Shown here: positions 1 to 6,759 of the stretch, in pieces
How the letters are laid out: each line of letters begins with the position of its first letter
Position numbering within the stretch: the first letter of the stretch is position 1
From: Pseudomonadota bacterium
GTDB lineage: Bacteria; Pseudomonadota; Alphaproteobacteria; RF32; CAG-239
DNA length: 11,795 bases
Direction of reading: 5' to 3'
Assembly: GCA_018362935.1 (NCBI GenBank)
Contig: JAHALQ010000029.1
Location: forward strand, 1-11,795
The notes under the pieces: generated by a model
What the model saw: only the letters and a program-made list of their open reading frames with translations
The model's database searches: none
What the model was told of the DNA's origin: nothing
Position numbers and translations under genes: made by a program

Positions 1-1
1 A

Positions 2-343
2 TGCAACCCGTGCCCGAATTTGGGCAAATACACGGCGGCGCAGTGTACAAACATGGGTGCGACAACATCAGCCTCTAATCTGGAAGCCTGCTCGGAGAAG
101 TATACCTGCTGCACCGGAACATCCGGCAGCTGCCCCAACGGCTTCGTCTGCGACACGACGGGTGCCGCCTGCTCCGGACAATATATCGTGACGGGGTGCG
201 CGACGAACTTCAAATATTTGTGCAAGCTTCCGCAGACGACCAATTGTTCTACGCTTGGTTATAACGAGAGCGCGAGCAGCTGCAGCAGCGGCGATTATGT
301 CAAATGCCCGTATGATTTAACCAAAGTTCACTGTTTACCCTAA
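2..343 (+). CDS. Cysteine-rich protein, 3' part of a gene cut by the window edge
   Basis: The reading frame is open to the first codon of the window (it begins C-N-P-C-P-N), so the 5' end lies outside; the TTG at 20 is probably not a real start. The visible part is 113 residues with 15 cysteines, many in CC, CxxC or spaced pairs, and rich in Gly, Ser, Thr and Asn. This suggests a disulfide-bonded protein outside the cytoplasm. Residues about 82-111 form a module, C-STLGY-x6-C-x4-DY-x2-CP(Y)D-x2-KVHC, which recurs almost intact in the mature N-terminus of the next gene. The stop is followed after 21 nt by that gene, so the two are probably co-transcribed. I do not recognise a named family and infer no function beyond a likely secreted or surface protein. 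The frame is well supported by the conserved module; the role is unknown. Confidence 0.8.
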   Translation, partial: CNPCPNLGKYTAAQCTNMGATTSASNLEACSEKYTCCTGTSGSCPNGFVCDTTGAACSGQYIVTGCATNFKYLCKLPQTTNCSTLGYNESASSCSSGDYVKCPYDLTKVHCLP

Positions 344-364
344 GTGCTCTAAAGGAGAAAGAAG

Positions 365-1336
365 ATGAAAAAATTAGCAGTTATAATTGGTGGTTTTTCC
401 CTGGCGAGCGCTGCCTCGGCGCTGGCGGCAATATCCTGCACCCCGACGCCGTCCTGTGCTGACTTAGGCTATGGTGCAAACAGCGGCAGCTGTGCCGGCG
501 ATTATCTGACTTGTCCGTTTGATACGTCAAAAGTGCATTGTATCAACGTGCCTGACCAATGCAGCGAACTGGGTTATACCAAAGTTGCCACCAACGGTGT
601 TTACAGCTGTTCGGAAGGGCAGACCGTCAGCAAATGCTCAAAAAATACCAATAAATATAAATGCGACGGAAGAGCCTGCAGTTACAATTACTATACGTCA
701 TCAAACATGCCGTCCTGTCCTTATACCTATTGCTGCAAGCAGGCGCAGTATGATAATACCAACTGTTATACCTGGAGAGACAACTCGTCTTATAAAGAAT
801 ATGAAGAAGATTACGCTCGCTGCAAAGCGGCTTCGCAAAGTGTTCAGGAACCGCCGGATTGTTCATATTCTTCTTACGGTTGTAATCCGAAAAATGAAAA
901 CGGTCCCGCTTTTTACATGCAGCGCAGCACCCCGGGCGGTAATTCTGTCGATGCCTGCGGAAATGCGCAATTTGAGTACAGAAGTAGTACGGCATATCAT
1001 GTTCAGCAGTATAATTCATATGACCGCTGCTCCAATAATTACGGCAGTTCAACCCCCTGCTGCGACTGGATTCATCCGGGTATGCCGGGGTATGATTACA
1101 AACAGGCCGGTTGGCAGTGTAACTATTATTATAACAACGGCAGTTATGGTTCCGAGAGCGGCAGTCCGGTTTGTCTTGCGGAATATGCATGGCCGCGAAC
1201 CTATGTTTTCAAAGGCCAGTCGCTGAAGTTTACCGAATACTGTTATCAGAAATACAATATCTGGACCAACTGCAGCGGCCTTAAGTTTGCCGGATATGAC
1301 GCGATACCATATAACTGGGATCACGGCAGACGCTAG
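365..1336 (+). CDS. Secreted cysteine-rich repeat protein of unknown function
   Basis: The protein has 323 aa. The start is set by an AAAGGAG ribosome site at 351-357, 7 nt before the ATG. Residues 1-22 are a classic Sec signal peptide: MKK, a hydrophobic core, then small residues ending A-L-A-A, with cleavage likely after residue 21 or 22. The mature chain has 25 cysteines in about 300 residues and is rich in Tyr, Ser and Asn. Two N-terminal modules (C31-C59 and C66-C100) follow the pattern C-x2-LGY...C...C...K-x-x-C; the first is close to the end of the preceding gene, the second more diverged. The C-terminal two thirds (about 100-323) hold CC pairs (PYTYCCK, STPCCDW) and no motif I recognise. 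It ends just before a strong terminator. The organisation fits an exported, disulfide-stabilised surface or extracellular protein; the function is not known to me. Confidence 0.85.
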   Translation: MKKLAVIIGGFSLASAASALAAISCTPTPSCADLGYGANSGSCAGDYLTCPFDTSKVHCINVPDQCSELGYTKVATNGVYSCSEGQTVSKCSKNTNKYKCDGRACSYNYYTSSNMPSCPYTYCCKQAQYDNTNCYTWRDNSSYKEYEEDYARCKAASQSVQEPPDCSYSSYGCNPKNENGPAFYMQRSTPGGNSVDACGNAQFEYRSSTAYHVQQYNSYDRCSNNYGSSTPCCDWIHPGMPGYDYKQAGWQCNYYYNNGSYGSESGSPVCLAEYAWPRTYVFKGQSLKFTEYCYQKYNIWTNCSGLKFAGYDAIPYNWDHGRR

Positions 1337-1346
1337 CCTGTCAGCA

Positions 1347-1377
1347 AAAAAAAGCCCGGATTACCCGGGCTTTTTTT
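1347..1377. terminator. Bidirectional intrinsic terminator between the Cys-rich gene and alr
   Basis: The GCCCGG/CCGGGC stem (1354-1359 with 1365-1370) has a 5-nt loop. It is flanked by A7 on the left and T7 on the right, which also pair. It reads as a rho-independent terminator on both strands, serving the plus-strand Cys-rich gene and the minus-strand alr. The T-run overlaps the alr stop codon (1376-1378). Confidence 0.92.
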
Positions 1378-2470
1378 ATTCTTCAATATATTTGCGGATA
1401 TAACGGGTGTTTTTGCCGACCCGTGACATAATTTCATAAGAAATCGTCCCCGCGTCGCGCCCCATGTCGTCCAACGTGTAAAAATCATCGGCAATCAGCG
1501 CCATGTCGCCGGTTTCAAGCCCGTCAACGTTTGTCACGTCGCAAATCATGTTGTCCATCGACATCCGGCCGATAACGCGCCCTTCCTGCAATTTGCCGCG
1601 TGTCTGAAAATAGACCTTGCCGACGTTGGAAAGCGAGCGCGGAATCCCGTCGCCGTAGCCGATGGAAACAATCGCGATTTTGCGGTCGGACGAAGCGCGG
1701 TAGGTGGCAGAATAGCCGACAAATTCGCCTTTGGGCAAATCGGCAATTTCCAAGACCGGCGCTTTGATTTTAACCACGTTTTTCATCTGGTTTTTGCGAT
1801 ACGGCGCCGTATTGATGCCATACATGGCCGCGCCGAGACGCACCATGTTCCATTGAAAGCTTTCACCGAGGAAAACGCCGTCCGAAGCCGACAATGAGGC
1901 GGGCAGCTCAGGAAAATACAGGTTTTTCAGCGCGTCGAAGTTTTCCAGTTGATGGCTGTTCATAAAATGCTCTTTTTCGTCGCCGCAGGCCAAATGCGAC
2001 ATAACCATTGAAAATTCTTTCAAATCGTCCTCGCTGAGTTTCGCCAGGTCTTTTTCGCGAAAGCCGAGGCGGTTCAATCCGGTTTCGATGTGAATAACCG
2101 CTTTGCGGTTGTCCGGCCGCGCGGCTTTCCAGTATTCAAACATCTGCGGCGAGCTGATAACCGGTATCAGCTGTTTGCATCTTTCAAAGTGCTCTTTGCT
2201 GTCTTCGCCGAAGCCTTGCAAAACAAAAATCTTGGCCTGCGGTATCAAATCGGCAATGCGCTCGCCCTCGACCGCGTGCGCCACAAAAAAATTGCGGCAG
2301 CCGGCTTTTCCATAAAGCATCGGGGCGATAATTCCGGCGCCGAGGCCGTATGAGTCGTCTTTAACAACCGCTGCCGGGGTCGAATGGACGGCAATGGTTT
2401 TCAGCAGATTGTAATTGTCGAGAATGTTCTTAAGGTTTATTTCCAAAATCGGTCTTGTCAAAATACTCAT
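1376..2470 (-). CDS. alr: Alanine racemase (PLP-dependent)
   Basis: The product interconverts L- and D-alanine in the cytoplasm, supplying D-Ala for peptidoglycan. At 364 aa it has the usual Alr length and two-domain order: an N-terminal PLP barrel, then a C-terminal beta domain. Visible motifs are the PLP lysine K37 in AAVVKDDSYGLG, the TGLNRLG segment (130-136), RLGAAMYGI (211-219), the catalytic tyrosine Y272 in SIGYGDGIPR, and GRMSMDNMICDVT (301-313). The C-terminal SRVGKNTRYIRKY matches the family ending. The gene is transcribed alone, convergent with the Cys-rich gene and divergent from the TatD-family gene. No strong ribosome site precedes the ATG; an AGGA lies 12 nt away, further than ideal, so the start is less certain than the family call. 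No clear alr promoter was found in the short divergent gap. Confidence 0.95.
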   Translation of the reverse strand: MSILTRPILEINLKNILDNYNLLKTIAVHSTPAAVVKDDSYGLGAGIIAPMLYGKAGCRNFFVAHAVEGERIADLIPQAKIFVLQGFGEDSKEHFERCKQLIPVISSPQMFEYWKAARPDNRKAVIHIETGLNRLGFREKDLAKLSEDDLKEFSMVMSHLACGDEKEHFMNSHQLENFDALKNLYFPELPASLSASDGVFLGESFQWNMVRLGAAMYGINTAPYRKNQMKNVVKIKAPVLEIADLPKGEFVGYSATYRASSDRKIAIVSIGYGDGIPRSLSNVGKVYFQTRGKLQEGRVIGRMSMDNMICDVTNVDGLETGDMALIADDFYTLDDMGRDAGTISYEIMSRVGKNTRYIRKYIEE

Positions 2471-2483
2471 AATTCTTTACTAT
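2455..2483 (+). promoter_or_regulatory. Candidate sigma70 promoter of the tatD-family/tcdA/hydF operon
   Basis: A -35 TTGTCA (2455-2460), 17-nt spacer and -10 TACTAT (2478-2483) match the consensus at 5/6 and 4/6. Transcription would begin near 2490, giving a leader of about 28 nt before the preferred ATG at 2518. The -35 lies inside the 5' end of the divergent alr gene. Confidence 0.5.
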
Positions 2484-2517
2484 CCTGATATCAAATTCCA
2501 TGAGAGGTTTCTTTTGC

Positions 2518-3267
2518 ATGCAGTTTATGGATACTCACATACATTTGCAAGATTTTAAAACAAAGAATGCAACGGATATTATTGAAGACGCCGCTGCGTC
2601 CGGCGTGGAAAAAATGGTCTGTGTTTCGGCGGCAGAAGATGACTGGGGCAAAGCCGCCGCTCTGGCTCGGCAGTTTCCCGACAGGGTTGTTCCGGCTTTC
2701 GGGCTGCATCCGTGGTATGCGCGCGAGGCCATGCCGGATTGGGAACAACGGCTGGCCGGGTATCTGGAGCAGCATCCGCAGGCGCTGGTTGGCGAGGCCG
2801 GGCTAGACCGCTTCCGCGATAAGGAAGCCGAGCCGCAGAACGCCGTTTTCAAGATACAGCTTGAACTGGCAAAAGAATATAACCGCCCGCTGCTGATTCA
2901 TGCTGTGCGGGCGCAGGGCTGGCTGGATAAATATTGGAAGCTTTTGCCTGCCAAATTTGTTTTTCACTCTTTTAACGGCCGCCGCGAACTGCTGGATAAA
3001 ATACTCAAAGCGGGTGGTTATGTGTCTTTGTCGCCGTTTGTGCTCCGCAATCCGCATAAAGAAGAAATTGTGCCGCTGATACCAATAGAACGGCTGCTGC
3101 TGGAAACCGACGGCCCGTCGCAGAGCCTGAACCGCGGCAGCGAGGGAACGCCGCGGGAACTGCCCGTTTTGGCCGCCGAAATCGCCGCGTTGCGCGATGA
3201 AGAAACCGAATATCTTGCCGCGCAGGTTTATCAGAATTCACTGGAGTTTATAAATGCCGGAAAATAA
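2518..3267 (+). CDS. TatD-family metal-dependent hydrolase
   Basis: The predicted 249-aa protein belongs to the TatD deoxyribonuclease/hydrolase family, TIM-barrel enzymes of the amidohydrolase fold that bind two metals; members act as 3'-5' exonucleases or D-aminoacyl-tRNA deacylases. Metal-site motifs are visible in order: DTHIHL at the N-terminus (H7, H9), VGEAGLD with the Glu, LLIHAVRAQ, VFHSFNG, and LLLETDGPSQ with the Asp. It is more diverged from E. coli TatD than typical orthologues, so no symbol is given. I prefer the ATG at 2518 (MQFMDTHIH) over the one at 2500: GAGAGG at 2502-2507 can serve as its ribosome site and the predicted transcript starts near 2490. The last 14 nt overlap the tcdA start, so translation is probably coupled. 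Its place ahead of hydF suggests co-regulation, not a proven role in hydrogenase assembly. Confidence 0.87.
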   Translation: MQFMDTHIHLQDFKTKNATDIIEDAAASGVEKMVCVSAAEDDWGKAAALARQFPDRVVPAFGLHPWYAREAMPDWEQRLAGYLEQHPQALVGEAGLDRFRDKEAEPQNAVFKIQLELAKEYNRPLLIHAVRAQGWLDKYWKLLPAKFVFHSFNGRRELLDKILKAGGYVSLSPFVLRNPHKEEIVPLIPIERLLLETDGPSQSLNRGSEGTPRELPVLAAEIAALRDEETEYLAAQVYQNSLEFINAGK

Positions 3268-4024
3268 ACGTCTGCTCAGAACCGAAATGCTGCTCGGCCG
3301 CGAAGGCATGCAGAAGCTTAAAGATGCGACAGTCATGATTGTCGGCCTCGGCGCTGTCGGCGGTTATGCGCTGGAAGCAGTCGCCCGCGCCGGGGTCGGG
3401 CATCTCATCCTTGTCGATTTTGATGTTTTTGACGAGAGTAATATTAACCGCCAGATTTTAGCGCTGGGCAGTACGATAGGGCGCAAAAAGACAGAGGTTG
3501 CGCGGGAACGCGTGCGTGAAATCAATCCGGACTGCCGGGTCGAAATTGTCGATATGTTTGTCAATGCCGAAACGCTGCCCGCTTTGCTGGAGCGCAAAGT
3601 TGATTATGTGATAGATGCGATTGACGCGCTCAATCCCAAATGCTGCCTCATGGAAGAATTGTATAACCGCGGCATTCCGTTTGTTTCGTCTATGGGCGCG
3701 GCGCTCAAAAGCGACCCGTCCTGCATCCGCTGCGCGCCGCTCAGCAGCAGCAAAAATTGTGGATTAGCCAAATTTATACGTAAACGTTTGCGCAAAAGGG
3801 GTGTAAACATATCTTCAATAACAAGTGTCTTTTCGGATGAACAGGCCAATCTTCCCGATACGGCCATTCAGATGTTTGAGACTGCCGCGCCGGAAGGCCG
3901 CGCCCGCAATACCATGGGGTCGCTGCCGACGATTACCGCCATTTTCGGCCTGACACTGGCAAATTATGTCATCAAACGGCTGTCCGGGTACGGTATAAAG
4001 TCCGGGTACGGTATAAAGGAATAA
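3254..4024 (+). CDS. tcdA: tRNA threonylcarbamoyladenosine dehydratase (ThiF/E1-like)
   Basis: TcdA (CsdL/YgdL) uses ATP to cyclise N6-threonylcarbamoyladenosine at tRNA position 37 into ct6A. The 256-aa protein has the E1-like Rossmann fold. It shows the GLGAVGGYALEAVARAG nucleotide loop (31-47), the acidic strand end ILVDFD (52-57), ESNINRQ (61-67) with the conserved Arg, and the DAID motif (121-124). A C-terminal MGSLPTITAIFGL segment is typical of the YgdL branch. An R/K-rich stretch (175-182) could contact tRNA. GGAG at 3243-3246, 7 nt upstream, fixes the start inside the preceding gene. The C-terminus is unusual: an exact 18-bp tandem duplication adds a second SGYGIK just before the stop. 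Other E1-like proteins (HesA, MoeB) are possible, but there is no rhodanese domain and the fit to TcdA is better. Confidence 0.8.
   Translation: MPENKRLLRTEMLLGREGMQKLKDATVMIVGLGAVGGYALEAVARAGVGHLILVDFDVFDESNINRQILALGSTIGRKKTEVARERVREINPDCRVEIVDMFVNAETLPALLERKVDYVIDAIDALNPKCCLMEELYNRGIPFVSSMGAALKSDPSCIRCAPLSSSKNCGLAKFIRKRLRKRGVNISSITSVFSDEQANLPDTAIQMFETAAPEGRARNTMGSLPTITAIFGLTLANYVIKRLSGYGIKSGYGIKE
3983..4018 (+). repeat. Exact 18-bp tandem duplication at the 3' end of tcdA
   Basis: The unit TCCGGGTACGGTATAAAG occurs at 3983-4000 and 4001-4018 with no mismatch. It is in frame and encodes SGYGIK twice before a final Glu and the stop. The second copy runs into the AAAGGA ribosome site (4015-4020) of hydF. 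Confidence 0.97.
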
Positions 4025-4028
4025 ACGA

Positions 4029-5240
4029 ATGCAGACAACGCCAAAATCCCTGCGCCTTCACATTGCCCTCATGGGGCGGGTTAACTCCGGCAAATCAAGC
4101 TTCTTAAACCTTGTCAGCGGGCAGGATGTGTCAATCACTTCCGAGCAAGAAGGCACCACTACCGACGTTGTTGAAAAAACGCAGGAACTGCTGCCTCTGG
4201 GGTCGGTTGTCTGGCTTGATACCGCCGGGTTTGGCGACTTGACGGAACTTTCCGGCAAAAGGCTGGAGAAGACCAAAGCCGTGTTTGACCGTGTCGACAT
4301 TGTCGTTTTGGTCTGCGAGGGCAGCCAAATCGGCGAATATGAAGAACAGATAATTCATGAGGCTGCCGCGCGCAAACTGCCGCTGATTAAAATATACAAC
4401 AAAGCGGACATTTCCCCCGTAACGGATGACGGCGGCATTGCCGTCAATTCTACGGACAAGTCTTCGCGCCATGAGGTTTTGAACAAGTTTAAGGCAGAAT
4501 TGATAAAGGTCTGTCCCGAAGATTTTATTGACACCCCGACGATTTTCGGCGATTTGGCACCCGCCGGAAGCACAGTCGTAATGATTGTGCCGATTGACTT
4601 TGAGGCGCCTAAAGGCCGCATAATTTTGCCGCAGGTTCAGGCTATCCGCGACGGGCTGGACAATTCGCAGATAGTGACGGTTGTCAAAGAAAGCGAGTAT
4701 CTGTCCGCGCTCAATAACATGAAAATCCCGCCGGCGCTGGTCATCTGCGATTCCCAGGTGGTGGATTTTATGGTCGCCCACACGCCGGCGCAAATTCCCT
4801 GCACGACTTTTTCAATTTTGTTTGCCCGCCTCAAGGGCGATATTGTCAAGCTTGTCGAAGGCGCCGCCGCAATATCGAAGCTGGAAGACGGCGACAAAAT
4901 CCTGATTGCCGAGTCCTGCACCCACCACGCCGTTGAAGATGACATCGGCCGCGTCAAAATTCCGCGCTGGCTGGCTCAGAAAACCGGAAAAAAACTGATA
5001 ATCGACCATGCCGCCGGGCTGGATTTTCCGGCGGATTTGGCAGAGTATAAACTGGTTATTCAATGCGGCGGCTGCATGCATAACCGGCGCACCATGCTCT
5101 CGCGCATTAACCGCTGCGAGCAGGCCGGGGTGCCGATAACCAATTACGGTGTCTGCATTTCCGAATTAAAAGGCGTTTTGGAACGCGTCTTAACACCGAT
5201 TCCGCAGGCTCTTGAAGCTTATCGGCGCATTAAAAAATAA
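4029..5240 (+). CDS. hydF: [FeFe]-hydrogenase maturation GTPase HydF
   Basis: HydF is the GTP-binding scaffold on which the 2Fe subcluster made by HydE and HydG is assembled and passed to apo-HydA. All three domains are present in the 403 aa. The GTPase domain has GRVNSGKS (16-23), a T-rich switch GTTTD, DTAG (64-67) and NKAD (124-127). A central dimerisation region follows. The Fe-S domain holds CTHH (C297), the DDIGRVKIPRWL signature (304-315) and CGGC (C346, C349), giving three cysteine ligands for the [4Fe-4S] cluster. The His that usually precedes CGGC is Gln (Q345). AAAGGA at 4015-4020, 8 nt before the ATG, supports the start. It lies 4 nt after tcdA and is the third gene of the operon. 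hydE, hydG and hydA are not in the window. Finding hydF implies anaerobic hydrogen metabolism in this organism. Confidence 0.96.
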   Translation: MQTTPKSLRLHIALMGRVNSGKSSFLNLVSGQDVSITSEQEGTTTDVVEKTQELLPLGSVVWLDTAGFGDLTELSGKRLEKTKAVFDRVDIVVLVCEGSQIGEYEEQIIHEAAARKLPLIKIYNKADISPVTDDGGIAVNSTDKSSRHEVLNKFKAELIKVCPEDFIDTPTIFGDLAPAGSTVVMIVPIDFEAPKGRIILPQVQAIRDGLDNSQIVTVVKESEYLSALNNMKIPPALVICDSQVVDFMVAHTPAQIPCTTFSILFARLKGDIVKLVEGAAAISKLEDGDKILIAESCTHHAVEDDIGRVKIPRWLAQKTGKKLIIDHAAGLDFPADLAEYKLVIQCGGCMHNRRTMLSRINRCEQAGVPITNYGVCISELKGVLERVLTPIPQALEAYRRIKK

Positions 5241-5275
5241 GTCTTGCAAAACGGCGCAAAAGTCGTTTTATTTCC

Positions 5276-5304
5276 TTGTCTTTTGGCGCATATTCTTTTA
5301 TTCT
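5276..5304 (+). promoter_or_regulatory. Weak candidate promoter upstream of the HAD-family gene
   Basis: TTGTCT (5276-5281), a 17-nt spacer and TATTCT (5299-5304) match sigma70 boxes at 4/6 each. The geometry and the TTGTC start resemble the promoter proposed for the tatD-family gene. It lies in the 98-nt gap after hydF; read-through from the hydF operon is equally possible. Confidence 0.35.
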
Positions 5305-5338
5305 GACAAAAACAGAGCTTTTTATCGGGAATAGACAG

Positions 5339-6199
5339 ATGAAAATGATTAAGCCCATCGTAAATATCGCCAAAATAGCCGATGACTATGACACTATTAT
5401 CCTCGGGTTTGACGGCGTTTTGTCAGAAGGCTGCGGTATTCTGCCGGATGCGGCTGCCTGTTTAAATAATCTGTTTGAAAGCCGGAAGAAAATAATTCTA
5501 ATCTCCAATACGCCGCTTCGCGTCATTCAGCTGGCGGAGGAATTGCAAAAAGGCGGTTTGTCTCCGGCAAGCTTTGCCTGCATCATGACAGCCGGGGAAA
5601 TCTTGCACTATTTGTTGAAAAACCGCAGCGGCTCATATGCCGCGCTTGGTAATATTTATTACCATTTCGGGGCTAAAAGCGGAAAAGGCGTCTTTTTCGG
5701 GCTGGATTATACGGAAACGGCCGGCATTGAAAACGCGCATTTTATCTATATGAGCGAAACGGCAGACGTTAATGACACCATAGACACATACCGTCCGCTG
5801 CTGGAACATGCCGCCAGCCTCGGCATACCTTTTGTCTGTGCCGGCAATGACACTTCTTGTTTTAAAAACGGCAAAATCTGTCTGGCGCCCGGCGCTCTGG
5901 CGGAACAATATGCCATTATGGGCGGCCGCATCATTACCCTCGGCAAACCGGATGAACGCATGTTCCGCTATTGTACTGACAGTCTGGCGGATATCGGCCG
6001 CGTGCTGGTCATCGGCGATAATGTGGCAACCGACATAAAAGCCGCATCCGCACTGGGATATGACTCTGTGCTCATCAGCAAAGGCGTCCATGTCAATTAT
6101 CTCGGCGAAGGTTATATTCCCGATGTCGCCAAAACACGCGAACTGTCCAATAATTATGACGCTTCGCCCAATTTTGTAATCTCTAACCTCAGGTGGTAA
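5339..6199 (+). CDS. HAD-superfamily class IIA protein, apparently lacking the nucleophile Asp
   Basis: This 286-aa protein matches the NagD-like HAD class IIA group, in particular a hypothetical subfamily common in alphaproteobacteria. Motif I reads IILGFDGVLSEG, where the family has hhhDxDGVL or hhhDxWGVL: the first Asp, which forms the phosphoaspartate, is Gly, while the second is kept. Motif II is LISNTP, the conserved Lys lies in LGKPDERMF, and motif IV is VLVIGDNVATDIKAA with both acidic residues. A cap domain lies between motifs II and III. It may therefore be a non-catalytic HAD protein or use other chemistry. The ATG at 5339 is preferred (GGGA 8 nt upstream); a TTG at 5276 would add 21 residues that do not resemble the family. 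Its last codons form the ribosome site of the next gene, so the two are coupled. The substrate is unknown. Confidence 0.82.
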   Translation: MKMIKPIVNIAKIADDYDTIILGFDGVLSEGCGILPDAAACLNNLFESRKKIILISNTPLRVIQLAEELQKGGLSPASFACIMTAGEILHYLLKNRSGSYAALGNIYYHFGAKSGKGVFFGLDYTETAGIENAHFIYMSETADVNDTIDTYRPLLEHAASLGIPFVCAGNDTSCFKNGKICLAPGALAEQYAIMGGRIITLGKPDERMFRYCTDSLADIGRVLVIGDNVATDIKAASALGYDSVLISKGVHVNYLGEGYIPDVAKTRELSNNYDASPNFVISNLRW

Positions 6200-6201
6200 A
6201 C

Positions 6202-6759
6202 GTGCCGCGTAAAAGAAAATTGTTGATTCTGTTGCTTTCCTTTGTGTTGCTGGCTTTTATCCTGATGACGCCGTTGTCAGATTTGGGGCGTTTCGGCAGT
6301 GCCTATGACCGTATGCCGGAACAGGGAGAGATTCTGGATGTTGCCGAGCTGAATTCTTTTTTGTCGGTCTGGGCGGAATTTATGAGAAAGGACGTTGCCG
6401 GATACAAGTCCCAGCAGCTTTCTTTAAGCAGCCGCGGCACGGCAGACGGTTTTCCGCCGCAGTTGGTACGCTGGCTGAAGCGCCAGGGCTGGAGCGCCGA
6501 GCGGTTTTTTTATGACGAACAGAAAATCCGCGAACTGGCCAATATCGCCTCTTTGGAAGAAAATGTCGAATCCAACCGCAAACTTCTTAAAAAACTGGAG
6601 AAGGACGCTGCGTCCGGTGCCAATCTCAAAAACATTATCACCCGCCAGGAAGAACAGCTAAAACTGGCGCGGGTCAATCCGCAGGAGCTTGAATTGATTA
6701 AGGCAAACCTTTATCAAGTCAATATGATTATGGACGGCAAAGCGGTTCTTAAAAATTAA
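6202..6759 (+). CDS. Hypothetical single-pass membrane protein with C-terminal helical region
   Basis: I do not recognise this 185-aa protein. It starts MPRKRK, followed by one strongly hydrophobic segment (about residues 7-23), which indicates an inner-membrane anchor with the basic end in the cytoplasm and the rest in the periplasm. The middle has WAEFMRKDVAGY and WLKRQGWSAERFFYD patches. Residues about 110-180 are charged and heptad-like (SLEENVESNRKLLKKLEKD and on), suggesting a helical or coiled-coil tail. GTG at 6202 is chosen because AGGTGG (6191-6196) sits 5 nt upstream; another in-frame GTG at 6193 overlaps that site. The ribosome site is made from the last codons of the HAD gene, so expression is coupled. 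The stop overlaps that of the convergent ABC-F gene in a shared TTAA. No cysteine or catalytic motif is visible. Confidence 0.8.
   Translation: MPRKRKLLILLLSFVLLAFILMTPLSDLGRFGSAYDRMPEQGEILDVAELNSFLSVWAEFMRKDVAGYKSQQLSLSSRGTADGFPPQLVRWLKRQGWSAERFFYDEQKIRELANIASLEENVESNRKLLKKLEKDAASGANLKNIITRQEEQLKLARVNPQELELIKANLYQVNMIMDGKAVLKN

Noticed and set aside
20..343. A TTG-initiated 107-aa gene starting at 20
   Set aside because: The frame is open to the window edge with Cys-rich sequence continuing upstream and no ribosome site before the TTG, so it is the end of a longer gene.
519..1226. Long open frames inside the secreted Cys-rich gene, on both strands (including 627-1190 minus)
   Set aside because: They lack ribosome sites and family features, while the overlapping frame has a signal peptide, a strong ribosome site and repeated modules.
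2484..2500. An FNR-type box in the alr/tatD-family gap, expected if hydF is oxygen-regulated
   Set aside because: Only an overlapping GATATC palindrome is present; the two TTGAT/ATCAA half-sites are not separated by 4 nt.
2500..2517. ATG at 2500 as the start of the TatD-family gene
   Set aside because: It has no ribosome site upstream, and would add MRGFFC ahead of the typical TatD N-terminus; GAGAGG inside this stretch fits the ATG at 2518.
5249..5275. AAAACG...CGTTTT hairpin after hydF as an intrinsic terminator
   Set aside because: The 6-bp stem has only two G-C pairs and a 10-nt loop, and the T-run is interrupted, so it is too weak to call.
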